Positions 22,347 through 33,376 of a stretch of DNA of 64,000 nt are shown piece by piece. Positions within the stretch are counted from its first letter, which is position 1. The number at the start of each line of letters is the position of its first letter. The notes below the pieces were generated by a model. It saw nothing but the letters and a program-made list of their open reading frames with translations, had not been told where the DNA came from and did not search any database. Origin of the DNA: Amoebophrya sp. A120 (taxonomy: Eukaryota > Sar > Dinophyceae > Syndiniales > Amoebophryaceae); contig CAJINV010000014.1 in NCBI GenBank assembly GCA_905178155.1, forward strand, positions 964,116 to 1,028,115, read 5' to 3'. Position numbers and translations under genes: made by a program.

Positions 22347-24335
22347 CTAGAGTCCCCAGATGTTGCTCTCGTTGCTTTCGGCAGAACTGGGTTGTGATGA
22401 GCCACCACCAGCGGTCGTTGCTTCGTCCGGATTCACCTCCCTCATATAGCGCAACAGCTTTGCACGCATGTTCCCTGGCAGGCTTGCCGCATCGGCTTCT
22501 TCGTGCACCTGGTATGGTTAATCATCTGACTCTGAGTATGTAGCAATCTACATCGTAGAAATGACCCAGATGAGACGGAGTACCTATCTATGACTGTGTG
22601 CGTATGATGAATAAATCATAATTAAATATTAGCAGGGCTCTTGAGCTACAACGCTCCAACAAGAGAACGAGTTCGTGTCGTAGATTAGGCATGAGTAGGA
22701 ATAGAGCAGCATCCTGGAGGGCATAGCCTGCGTATGCGTGCTAGTCCGCGTGTGCGATTCGTCTAGCGTCAAAAAGTTTACACCTATACCTCGTTGATGG
22801 TTTGCACGTGGCCCGACAGGATGCGGTTCTTGATCGTGTAAAACTCGAGGTTTTGCCGGAGATAATTTGTACGTTCGGGACTCAAACTCGCTTCCGACGC
22901 TCTTCTTTCCAGCTCAACACGATCGACAAGCCGCCCAGAAGCAATGTCCGCGAAGATCACATCTTCAGGAGAGGCGCCGCTCGTGCCCCTGTTTTCCGGT
23001 ACTGGTGCTACCTATGCAACGTCATCAAGTATTTTACTTTTCTTCGTGAATAGAAAGGCCATCAAGTGCAACCAGAAACCAACTCATTGCAATTCTCTTT
23101 CTCTGATCTCCATCGTGCACCAAAAACATGGATAACTGAAGTCACTGAAGGGTCTCCCTCATGGGGAAATCCTCGGCATGGATAACTGCAGGGTGTCCTC
23201 GGAAATAAAGGGTCTGAAAAAAATAGACCTCCTCAGTGGGAACGAGCACCTCAAGCGTACTACATTTTTTAGTACGTCTGTTAACAAAATCTAAGTACCC
23301 GGTTTCCACCCCGCATGCCTCTCCACATTCGCCGTGCGGCGGCCCGGGCTTCCTCCTGCAAAAACGCATCCTGATGGGCCTCCTCGTCCGAGAACTCGCC
23401 CCCGCCACCGGCATTTATTGCGGCCGTCCTCTTTCCATCCCGCTGGACGGTATCGCTTCCCGCCACACGACGATCGCTTTCCGCGCGGCTAACGAAGGCT
23501 TCATGCGGTGGTGCGTAGGCTTTTATACTTGTTAAACCCGCCCCCACTCCAAATGTATGATGCTGCTATGCACGTGCAGGATCAGGGTCTACATCCCTCC
23601 GTGAAGATGCGTCTGCCCATGCAAGAAAATCGCTATGTAAAGGGCTAGTCACCACGAAAAAAAGTCTCTGATGCGGCGCCCTGCCATTGCGGAACCGAAT
23701 AAAGAGTGACGTTGTCCGTTCGCATGACAGAATAAGTGTTTATCGTATCCTCCATCCTGACTAGGGAGTGGGGGCGCTTTCTTCAAATAACAGGATTATA
23801 TTTATTTATCTCATTCGCGTCCTCCTCTACGGGCGCCGCGGGCGTGCACGCCCGCGGCCGCGAAAGCCAAACTTGCACCGCTCGCTGCGACAGACAGCAC
23901 CTTGACGGCGCGCGTTCCGACGCACGAAGGACGGCTACTGGAGCTGCTGCTCGAGGATTTGTCCTGCTGCCGCGGGACGAGGTGATGGGAAGATGCGGCC
24001 CGGAAGGTGGGGTGTGGTATTCAACTTGTTTTTGTCAAGATCTCCATGACCTCGCAGTTCATTTCCTGCACGTGTTCATCGACCCTCTAAAAAGTAGCAC
24101 GCAGAACGAAGAATGGCTACTGTTCTTCCTATACGACGCAGAAGAGGCACAACGGGAGAAGAATTTGACTTTGGTAGAAATCAAATATCTATCAGGCATA
24201 GGATACGTATTCAGTAAATCAACCGAAATCGGCAAGTTCCCTCCTCGTCGTCCCCCGAGAGTTGGTATCAAGCCGGTAGGTGATTGCAGTAGAAGTCCCA
24301 TCCCGCACAACAGTCCCCACGAAGATCTCGATTGA
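22347..24335 (-). CDS. Hypothetical multi-exon protein, one introner
   Basis: Exon-like segments in consistent frames are visible on the minus strand. Around 24335-24229 is IEIFVGTVVRDGTSTAITYR. About 24060-23940 follows (NELRGHGDLDKNKLNTT to ILEQQLQ). 23880-23796 leads into an introner, then 23522-23310 (IKAYAPPHEAFVSRAESDRR to MRGGN). 22985-22795 runs from SPEDVIFADIASGRLVDR to SGHVQTINE. The final exon about 22512-22347 reads VHEEADAASLPGNMRAKLLR and ends SNESNIWGL. The join of the last two exons uses GT-AG and stays in frame. The protein is mostly helical and charged. No family is recognised. The 5' end and two internal joins are unresolved; small fragments near 24400-24480 could be earlier exons. 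Confidence 0.5.
23528..23795. mobile_element. Introner with GT-AG ends (separate family)
   Basis: Ends carry CCGCCCCCACTC and its near-complement GAGTGGGGGCGC. Perfect duplication TTATA flanks it (23523-23527 and 23796-23800). On the minus strand the element itself starts GTTATTTG and ends AACAAG, so it could be spliced canonically. Confidence 0.75.
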
Positions 24336-25319
24336 AAACAAACCCCGGCAGGACTCTCCTCTACTCTTCACGAGAGCCGAAAATAACTCACGACTGCCCG
24401 GTGATGAACGACGAAGAAATACAATTCTTGCAGCCTGAAGGTAATGATCAAATCAGACTCTGAAAGTGCGTCGTCACACCGCAGCTGCTGGACCGAAAAC
24501 GCCCTCCGGGTGGACCAAAGTACAAGTTAGTACGCACAGGGAAAAATGATCGAAAACACGAAGACAAGAAGGTCGTACTTTCTTAGTATCGCACCGGCGG
24601 CGATGCAGCGAGTGTTTCTATCTGCTCGTTCAAACAAATTTAAACTTTTTGTACATTTTGTGTCGCTAGGAGAGGTTTTTCTTGCGCACGAAGGAGAAAA
24701 ACACCGCGCGTCGTTCTTGCCGAAATAATGGTTTTTGGAAATAAACCTTTTCTCTTCATACGGCACCTTTCAACGGTCGTAGCATCCATATGTGGACGAT
24801 TTGATTCATTATTTGTTTGCCGCATCCATTTCAAACCATCTGCAAAAAGCAGAAAGAGGGTTGCAATTATTTTCGTCCAAGAAAGCTGCCCGTTGTTCGC
24901 CGCCGCCACGTTGGATGGAGCGTCATTCTCCCTTTCGTCGTGGTCGTGGTCGTCCCGATGCCGTTGGTGCGTCATTATTTTCTTCCTTCGTCATGGGTAG
25001 GTAAGCACGCCGCCTGATGTTTCGCCACCCTGCCGATGAACTACGGCTGTACCTGCCTCTGACACGTTCCAGTGTCGCGCTGGTTTCTCGTCGGCCTTCA
25101 AAAGCCAAGTCGTGGAGCGTTTTGAGTCTGACCACCGCCGATTTGGCTCTGCCCGGCAGTGTATGCACTTTGCAAAAAGTACTATCACTATGCTCAGGTG
25201 CTTACCTATGCTTGAAAACAATAACAAGTCCGCCCATCATCGTCGTGGTAGCTGCATTTGCACATTCATACAACAGACTGCAAGTCGTGATCTCTTTACG
25301 AACACAGCGCGAGCGGGTT
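24336..25319. other. Intergenic or unresolved exons
   Basis: A His/Asp-rich minus-strand frame at 24640-24975 (HQRHRDDHDHDERENDAPS) and a second at about 25190-25040 have some exon character. They could be 3' exons of the J-domain gene or 5' exons of the next gene. I could not fix splice sites. Confidence 0.3.
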
Positions 25320-28300
25320 TCAAGGCACAAAGTTTTGAAATGTAGTACTTATTATATTTTGCAACCTGCATACACTGTTGCTTTGGTTGGTCACCACCCA
25401 GCTGCCGTCCGGCTGTTGCTGCTCCTCCGTCACGCTTTCCTCCCGCCTTCCATCGGCGTGCTGCACCGATTTTGTCGTCGTACGCACAGTGACGCCATTC
25501 ACGGTTCGCATGGACTGAGACTGCGACTGGGAGGTTCCGGAAAATCCGCAGGGTATGGTGCGAGAAAAAGGCCTGCAGTTTCGATGAGACACAACTTGCT
25601 CGCCGTGCTTTGCGATTGGGACCCTGGACAGGCCTGCAATCAGACAAAGCATGACTACTTTCTCGTCGCACTGATGAACGACCCAGGACAACAAGTATGA
25701 TCACTCCGCCAAGAATTGAAATGAAATCAATGCAAACTAGAACGCACTACACCATCTTTGTTTCTACCATGACATCAAGCTCTAGAGATTAGACACGATG
25801 CGTCGCAAGAAGTGACCATGTCTACAAACGTTTTTCTCGCGCGATACCGCCACCACCAAAGCTGCTGGAAAAGGACATCGAGTGGTATGCAACTCGATAA
25901 GAGAGAACTTCTTTGGACTACTGTTTGATCCGTGATGAACCGCATGAAAATCGTGACTTCTTATGACCTCGCGCACCTGCACCCTCATCATGCCATCAAA
26001 AATGGTCGAGCGGACCGTTTTGAACGTAGAAGTTGATGCAGCGCTGTACAAGAGCAGTGATGTAATGGCAAGATGAAAACGCTATGTGTGATCATGCAAG
26101 AGCTGAAGTAAAATCCAGTCAAAGCTGTTCGTTTCTTTCCATATTGATGACCCGCCGCCCATCATGCCACCGCCCATCATGCCACCGCCCATCATGCCAC
26201 CTGGAAAATAGAATTGAAAACGTGAATTTCAGTCCCAGAAAATCAATCGGGTGCTCGCTTCTTTAGGCGAGCGAGTAACTGTTTAAACGTACTATCTATG
26301 TTCCTGCTTGCAAATGGCTGGTGAATAGTGTTTCAACTTATCACCATCGGAGCTCGATGAAACAAAACCCTTCTTAGCTGTGAACCGACGAGCTCGGGGA
26401 GTTGCCTGAGAGAAGGAAAGCCGAAGCCTTCAATCAGCCCTGGCTTCAGAAAGGCGCAATACTACCTCCTCATCCGTACTGCACCAATCAACCTCCGCAC
26501 AACCGCAAGGTCCAAAACAAGCCGCCTCTGCTTGCCCTTCCTTGCGTCAGAACAGGCGCCATAGAAATGGCAGGTCCTAAGCAAGACTCCTCTTCTTGCC
26601 CTTCCTGCCTACTTATCTGAGCCTGGGCTCTAGTGACGGCACGCAAACGCCACCGGGAAACACAGGAAAACACGGAGTTATGAGTTGCCTCCCCAAAACC
26701 CTTAACACTACCCTGAAACCCTTGCCCCCCGACCGAGATTAAAAGAAAAAAGCCCAAAAAATCAATTCCACTTTCTCATGCTGACTTCATGTTAATAGTA
26801 CACTTCGGATTCATCGGAAGGATTCTCTTACAACATATCGCGATGTTCTTGTCAAAGCTTCTATACCGAACGGGTCCCCACCACCGAAAAACGGGTCCGC
26901 GAACGGATCTTGTCTGCGGCTCTGTCGCTGGCTCTGCCGCTGGGACTGTCGACGCTCGTTGCCCCCCATCGGAGGGCCGCCAAAGCCGCGAAATTGCGCG
27001 TGGTCGGCGAAAAAATCGGCGAAGGGATCTTCGTCCCCGAAAAATTCCCGGAACACGGACTATCATGTGCAAAAACGAACCTACAACAATAAAGTCAAGC
27101 TTAGGAGTTCCGCAAGACGAATCGCGGAGTTTTGAACGTTGCGCATGAAAACTTTAGGCCTGCACATCTCGTCATCTCGATGGAACAAGCATGACAAAAA
27201 ATCCCAACACAACGAATAGAAAATGTAGTATTTTTCGGCTTCTCTCCTTGCTCCTGCGCATGAGAGAAAGAAAGACACATCCTGATTTGCATGACAAATG
27301 TAGGGCGGATACGTTTTTACACACGATACGGAAAATGCGTCGCCCATCCCAAACTCATGCCCCGTGGCGGCGTATGCATTGCAACAATATCTGGGTCTGC
27401 AAAAGTGCTGCACCTTGTGATGCTGCCTCTGGATTCTAAAGAAAACTGTATTTTTGCATAAGCAACGAAGAGGAGTCCAGTTCTTGCTACGTGGAGAGGG
27501 CATCTCTCCTGTAGGATAGGCAGCAAGAGGCCCTCAAAAAATCTGTGATGCTAGTAGAGCATACATCACAGACATGGTGGCGATGGGTCATGCAAAACGT
27601 GCATGGCTATGGATCTATACCTTGCACTCATCCAGACCCTCCAAACATATTTCCAATGCATACAGCGCCCGACCGCCGGGGCCCGCCGAAGAACATCGAG
27701 GCAAAGGGGTCCTGGCCACCGAACATGTCTTGTCCGGGTCCGAACCCGCCCCCGAAACCGGTTCCGCCCATACCGCCGCCGTTACTCGGCATACCATCTG
27801 TCTTGCCAAACCGGTCGTAGTGGGCTCGTATCCAGCGCAAAAGTGTATCATCGTCGTATTTTAGTTGTATGATGTTCTTACTTGAACCAAAGCGAATTTT
27901 TACAAAGCATGGAGTGTTTTGTTTTGAAAAAAATCATACTCATCATCATGCAAAAAAGACGGATAGCACTTTTGCGATGCATAGCTCGTTTTTCCTGGTT
28001 CGAGAGGCATTCGTACGCCTCGGAAACCTTCTTGAATGCCTCTTCTGCGGCTTTGTCGCCTGTGAGTGGGGATATATTTTTCCATTAATGAAACGGTGGA
28101 CGACGACGACGACTATCGCTATTGCGTCGCCCTTCCGCATCATGACAAAAAGAACTAAGTGTAGAACCTTCTGCACGACAACAAAAAGTCACAACTAATG
28201 TCCTTAAATACCTGGATTCTTGTCGGGATGGTACTTGAGGGCGAGCTTGGTGTATGCAACGAAAAAGGTACTACCTCGTCAAGGTTGTGCCTTCGTTAGG

Positions 28301-28581
28301 CTTGTTCTCCCATTCAGAAGTTTTTACGATTTCAGTTCATGCAAAGAGCAGGTGAACTTCGACTTCCCGAAGGCACTAAAAACGAAAAATTTGATCGGGC
28401 TAGCATAACTACGATACACGCAAAGGATCTATCGTTTTTGAGCCATGCCAGAAAGCGACCCTGAGAGGGTGATGAGCTGCTCTAATTCGCCCCATACCCG
28501 GTAGGCTTTCTTGATTTCGGCCACATCGCAATTCCTCGGCACGCCGAGAATTTCGTAGTAGTCGTCGCTCTCTACCGACAT
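25320..28581 (-). CDS. DNAJB-type J-domain co-chaperone (DNAJB6-like architecture)
   Basis: The protein would stimulate Hsp70 ATPase through its J domain and hold misfolded clients. The start is ATG 28581: MSVESDDYYEILGVPRNCDV, helix I/II of a J domain. The second exon (~28246-28212) carries LALKYHPDKNP with the essential HPD motif. The third (~28062-27984) has GDKAAEEAFKKVSEAYECLS. An introner splits helix IV, and its removal gives KRAHYDRFGK. A Gly/Phe-rich region with GGMGGTGFGGGFG, DPFASMFFGG and FREFFGDEDPFADFF follows, crossing two more introners. Then come Gly-Gly-Met-Met repeats (26215-26150) and a C-terminal exon (SMRTVNGVTVRTTTKSVQHA) resembling the DNAJB6/7/8 tail. No zinc-finger domain is present. 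The 3' end is uncertain: reading through stops at 25320. The first intron junction is non-canonical or costs one residue. The J-domain call is strong. Confidence 0.85.
26500..26620. repeat. Imperfect direct repeat inside a large intron
   Basis: Two diverged copies sharing CTTGCCCTTCCT and flanking purine/pyrimidine words lie about 65 bp apart at ~26505-26550 and ~26570-26613, within the long intron of the J-domain gene. Confidence 0.45.
27061..27328. mobile_element. Introner, family V
   Basis: Ends are TATCATGTGCAAAAACGAAC and the mirrored GGATACGTTTTTACACACGATA. Duplication CGGAC/CGGAA (one mismatch). Removal joins GDAFS to VFREFFGDE in frame. Confidence 0.88.
27373..27662. mobile_element. 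Introner, family I
   Basis: Ends are TATGCATTGCAACAATATCT and the mirrored CATATTTCCAATGCATA. Duplication CGGCG/CAGCG (one mismatch). Removal joins RRSGA to ATGHEFGMG in frame. Confidence 0.88.
27829..27983. mobile_element. Short introner (155 bp) inside the J domain
   Basis: Ends are TATCCAGCGCAAAAGTG and the mirrored CACTTTTGCGATGCATA. Perfect duplication GCTCG flanks it (27824-27828 and 27984-27988). Removal gives KRAHYDRFGK, the expected end of a J domain. Confidence 0.9.
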
Positions 28582-29020
28582 ACTTGGCTTCGGCGCTGAT
28601 GACGCGCTGTTGTACTGAGTATCTTTTTGTCTAATAGTGACCTGGCGCCGCAGCTTGATGGTGATGGTAAAGGTGCAATACAGGATTGCCAAGTTGCAAT
28701 GAAGCTGAAGTTATTTTGTATGCTACGAGAGAACTAGACCAAAAACCATCTTCGTGATGATTTACTTAATTTCCGCGGTATCAACTGAATCTTTCTAGAT
28801 GTTGACATTGGCATTGATAATAAAGTGTTCACTACTAAAAACGAAATACTACTCAGCCTGTGACGAATTCAAATTTGTTTATGTTTTGATATTATAAAGA
28901 AAAAAACTAACTGCACGATAGATCGAGGCGACCTAAAACTCAAGAAAGCAGGAGGTCCTGTTTGTAGTTAACCGTTGCAAAGCAAGCTAGACGGAAGTTT
29001 TTGCTTCTCAAGAAAGTTTT
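28582..29020. other. Upstream region of the J-domain gene
   Basis: AT-rich, no supported exon. It should contain the promoter of the J-domain gene; no motif is recognised. Confidence 0.4.
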
Positions 29021-29161
29021 TACATATTTGAGCAGCCGTCGACCCACTTCTCCGCGTAGCTCGTGCTCTTTTCCAGTGGTTCCAACCTGCTTCGGAACGC
29101 AGCCAGGTGGATGAAAGGAATACGCTTTCCATTTGCGGTGATAAATAAAAAATTTGGGAAC
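29021..29161 (-). CDS. Orphan terminal exon, possibly thioredoxin-fold-like
   Basis: After a TTAATAG acceptor the frame reads FPNFLFITANGKRIPFIHL and ends TSYAEKWVDGCSNM with a stop at 29021-29023. The FP-N-FLFIT core resembles the central strand of thioredoxin-fold proteins, where a cis-Pro is usual, but no CxxC is in this exon. An upstream exon candidate at ~29730-29600 (RLPGTSCSTTDRDVVSAAKA) lies just downstream of the phosphatase stop. The exon may therefore be the tail of that gene or of a small separate gene. Confidence 0.35.
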
Positions 29162-29766
29162 CTATTAACAAAAAGTGATCATTTCAACTGCTTCGCAAGA
29201 ATTCTATCCATTGCTTCTGATTTCTCTCGACGACTCATCACTCTCCACCACCAAACTGTACATCTTCGACTTCGTCTAGAACACGAGATACAACCGCAAA
29301 AAAAAAATGTTCAGCAACAATAAACCTCGCACTTTTTTTTCTCTTCACCGTAGCAGAGGTAGGGGAGGAACTACTTTCTTACGCACTCCATTTCTTGACT
29401 CCGGACAAATGGGCAAAAGATCCTTTGCCGTCTTCGCACAATCATCGCACTGCGCCGACAAGATATCTTCACGCCCGTCTTGAAATAACTTGCGTACTAT
29501 CACTATGGTATGCGATGTTGTACACCTACGGAATAGGCGCTGATGAAAAGGACAAGACTAGCCCTAGATCATGTCGTTGCACTTCTTACCAGAATCCCTC
29601 GACTAGTACCTTCCCGGTTTGTTTTCGAAAAAATCCGCCGAAACGAGTCGCTTTTGCAGCGGAGACGACGTCCCGGTCGGTCGTCGAGCAGGAGGTCCCG
29701 GGCAGTCTACTACTTTTTTTCAACACGCACAACATATAAGTACTTTTTCCGTCTCGTAGTGAGCAG
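29162..29766. other. Intron/intergenic stretch
   Basis: Contains one possible exon (~29600-29730, minus). Otherwise nothing is supported. Confidence 0.35.
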
Positions 29767-32460
29767 CTACCCCTGCTTTCCGTTGCACGAGTCCACCCGC
29801 GTGCCCACGTCGGGCACGCGCACGAATTCGATCGTGTTGTCCGTTTTCACCAAGCCAAAAATCACGCCCACCTTCCCGTTCTGGCACTCGTCGTTGCAGT
29901 AGCCCCCGCTCCCGCCGGCCCCATAATGCTTGATCGGGCCGCCGTCCGCGAAACTGGTGATGGACCGGGGGTCCTCCGTGTCGTGGTAGTGTCCATGGAG
30001 ATAGACGATGTTCAAGCTTTCGTTCTGGTCCTGCAGACTTCTCAACGGGTCCGCGTACACCTCTTTTGCGATGCCCTCGTCGGGGTTGTTATACGTCCAG
30101 TGGTTCAAAACCAACAGCGTTTGCAAATTCGGGTTCCGCGCTGCGTCCACGTCTTCGTTGCGAATCAGATCGATTCCCTCGTCCAGTAACTTCCCCAGAT
30201 GCCGTTCCCGGTCGTAAAACTTCCCGCTCTCGAACGGGTACCGCTCCCGCCACCGGTGCGAGCCGTCGGTAGCCAGGATGCGGATGCCGAGCTCCTCTTC
30301 CCAGGCCGTCACGCGGTAGTTGGGCCTCGGCAGCGCCCAGCAGTCGGGCACGGGCGCGCCGTTGCTGGTGCCACTTTTCGTGCAGGATTTCTCCGATAGA
30401 ACGTACTTTTATGGAGCGCAAAAATGGTGCCTCGGGGACGATCGGGGAAAAAAGCAGGGTGATGAAATGCTTGATTTGGTCTCTCGTTCTTGTTGCAGCA
30501 ACATGCATATTGGACAAATTTTCCTTCATAGTACATATGCCTTGTAGATAGCGAACACCAACTCTCGACCGGTGGAAATTGCAAAACTATATAAAAAAAT
30601 CTCCAATTATGCACCACCGCCGACTCGCTGGTAACTAGCAAACCAATATGTAGCAAGTTGATTTTACTTACAAAAGCAATATCAACATGGCGGCCATCCT
30701 GCTCGCGCAGAAGCCGGTTGGTCGTTTCGCAGTTACATCTCACAGCAAGGAAGTCGCCTTGCACGACTACTTCTTTTCCCTACGACCCAGAAGACCACAT
30801 CTTATGTGCTCCGCATACCTCCTCACTGCCGTTCACCTGGCCGCAGTTGTCCGAGCTGGCGTAGGGGTAGCAGGTGGCGTAATTCCAGTGCCCGTAGTCG
30901 TGGTTCCCCAAGACGGCGTACCAGGGGACGCAGGTCAGTTCCGCCGGGTAGCGGTCCTTCCAAACCGACTGCAGGGTGCGGCCGCTGGACTGCCGGACCC
31001 CGTCGTACACGTTGTCACCGGTGGACACGACAAATTTCAAGTACGGAAGTATTACAGTGAAAAATGCCCCACCCCTGAACTTAGCAGCATTTGTATTGCA
31101 AGCCTTTCCAGTAGAAACATTGCGCGTCTTGCATATATCAGCATCACAAATTTGCCATGCTGCATGGCTTAAATTTGTGTTGCGCAAGAGCCCAGCAGCA
31201 GCCGGGCCTGTCATGTAAAAGGTGCCTTACTCGCCTAGATTCTGCATCAGAAAGACTCGGAGTCCTTTCATGCAAGACAAAAAGTTTTCACTTGGAAAGT
31301 TTTGCATCAGAAACTTTTGCAAATTTTGGGGTGGTGGCATTTTTCATTGCAATAGGAAGCAGGTCGTTCTCCTGGAGGTACTGCAGCGCCAGCCTCCCGA
31401 TGTCCATCTGGCACTGCGCCGAGCCGGGGTGCCTGTGGTCAACGGAAAATCCCCAGTCGGCCAGGTGCAGAAACACGCCTTTGATGTTGTTCTGGTTCGG
31501 GACCCGCTTGTTTTTTTTCGTCTGGTCGCAGCCGGGCGGTCTGTAGCTCAACTCCTCGTCCTGCAGGGGGAGAATCGTACTCTGTTGCTGAACACCAACT
31601 CGTCCCCCTTGCTGCGCGTCCGGAGAGGCTCTGCCATCGATGTAGTTGGCTCCTGAGGTCATCATGCCCGTTACAGAAGTTCCACCACTCCCAAAGCTGC
31701 TGCTGCTGCTGCTACCACGGTTCGCAGGAGGCGAGGCATTATTGCCACGCCCACTCATACTAAATTCCGCCGCGCCACGACCGGAGTTACTAGTACTTGA
31801 ACCCCCGCCGACGGCGCTAGCAGACAACTGTCCGGACGTTGTAGTACTTCTACCATCTCCGCCGTAGTAAACCGCATTGTTTCCGCTGCAAGTCTCCTTC
31901 TTCTCGCGCTTCTGCTTAGCGGTCTGCTGCAGGAACGAACGGCGACGGTCGTGGCGTTTCCTATTCTCTTTAGCGGTTGTTGATGTACTCGTTGCTTTTA
32001 TCATCCTTGCTTCTGTAGTTCTGCGCAAGTAGGCCTGCTCCTTCGTCCGAGTGGCAGCATCATCAAGCAGCGCAGTGCTGCTCTCTACTTCGGGTGGTGG
32101 AGCAATGACAGGTGGCTGAGCCGCGATGATCTTCGCACTTCCATTTTCTTCTCGTTGTTCCTCTTGTGTATAGCTTGAGTTCATCCCTCCTGATGTTCCA
32201 GTATTGGCATGTAATTCTGCTCCTCTTCTCAAGTAAGAGGATCCTGCGGCCGCATTGTAGAGGGGAAAGCAACTAGCGAAAAACAAGTAACTACAGCGCG
32301 CGAATCTGACTTTTGAAGATACGAATAGCAAATGTTTATTCTTAAAATGATGACACTGTAGTACTACATTGCTCACGCCACCTGGCTGACTTTTCCTGCG
32401 CGCAGGGAAAGCGCGCGCTGAGCGATGCGATGGCGGGCTTTTTGATCTAACGTTTTCCAT
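29767..32460 (-). CDS. Purple-acid-phosphatase-like metallophosphatase with long Ser-rich N-terminus
   Basis: This family hydrolyses phosphate esters with a two-metal centre. The start is ATG 32460. Residues 1-290 are low complexity (Ser, Gly, Thr, Arg), with a weak hydrophobic patch near residue 55 (RCSYLFFASCFPLYNAAAG). Metal motifs then appear in order: HLADWG; after an introner STGDNVYDG; GNHDYG; and the late GHYH motif after an intron. Also present are WKDRYPAELTCVPWYAVLGN and an acidic C-terminus ending VDSCNGKQG. A GT-AG intron (about 30780-30386) joins KMWSSG to GTSNGAPVPDCW in frame. All visible metal-ligand motifs are kept, so the enzyme is probably active. The homologous apicomplexan protein GAP50 has become a glideosome anchor; relationship is inference. 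No C-terminal membrane anchor is seen. Confidence 0.85.
31050..31354. mobile_element. Introner, family III
   Basis: Ends carry TATTACAGTGAAAAATGCCC and the mirrored GGCATTTTTCATTGCAATA. Perfect duplication GGAAG flanks it (31045-31049 and 31355-31359). Removal gives ENDLLPYLKFVVSTGDN. Confidence 0.93.
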
Positions 32461-33376
32461 GATTGCTAAAGCTAGGTGGGTCGACGTCTGGCTAGATGTA
32501 AATTAATACTCAAATGCGCGGTCACGCAACAGAGTTTCTATTCCAATCAACAAACTACGATGCAATCTAGGTGGACTCGCGTGTAAAGCAATCCGATTGT
32601 AGTCGCTTTCTACCTGGTTGTGCGTTGGGAGAATGATTTTTATCGATTTAAACGAAGCAGAACCAACGAATTCCAACTTTGACTCCAGAGCAAGAACGTA
32701 GGAGTACAGAGCGCAGCGACGACAGGACTTCGGATCACCAGTGCACGAAGCGTTGCACGAAAGATTGCACCAGATGTACGTCAGGCTCGGAAGACGAGTT
32801 GCTGCAACCATCATACGACGCATGGATACAACAAGCTTGCAGTATACTGCGACAGTGTTAAGATTCGGGTTTAGGTTAAGTACGACAAGTACGCTTTTGC
32901 CACGAGGAAGACGAAGAAGACAAGAACGCGCGCATTCATCGCATAATTTGAACGAATTGGAAGCACAACAAAACTCCGCCGGAACAATCTGCGGACAAAG
33001 GGCGCTGCAAGAAATCCCAAATCTTCTCCAGTTCTTGTCTCTGCTTTTTTCGCTTTCTATCGGCTAGTCTTTTCGACGAGCAAAGGAATAAAGTTAATTT
33101 TGATTTTGACCGAGTAGATGAAACCGGTCCTCTTTTCGTCGCTTGTATATATATGAAACTTATGCGGTCTTCACCGGTTCACCAATTCTGCAGTATGGCT
33201 ACACATAATTCCTTTCTTGTGTAGACGGCAAACAGTTTTTTTCTTTTACATCAGTGCTCGTCACTACTATTCGGATCATACAAGCAGCAAAAAAGGGTCG
33301 CTGCACCATCTTCGAATACGTAGTGCCGCAAACATCTGAATTATGTACAACAGTTTTTTACAACAAGAACATTCAT
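32461..33376. other. Intergenic region
   Basis: No supported exon on either strand. It includes the 5' flank of the phosphatase gene and the 3' flank of the ankyrin-like gene. Confidence 0.45.

Noticed and set aside
24640-24975. His/Asp-rich minus-strand frame as a gene
   Set aside because: No splice sites or domain could be fixed; kept only as a remark.
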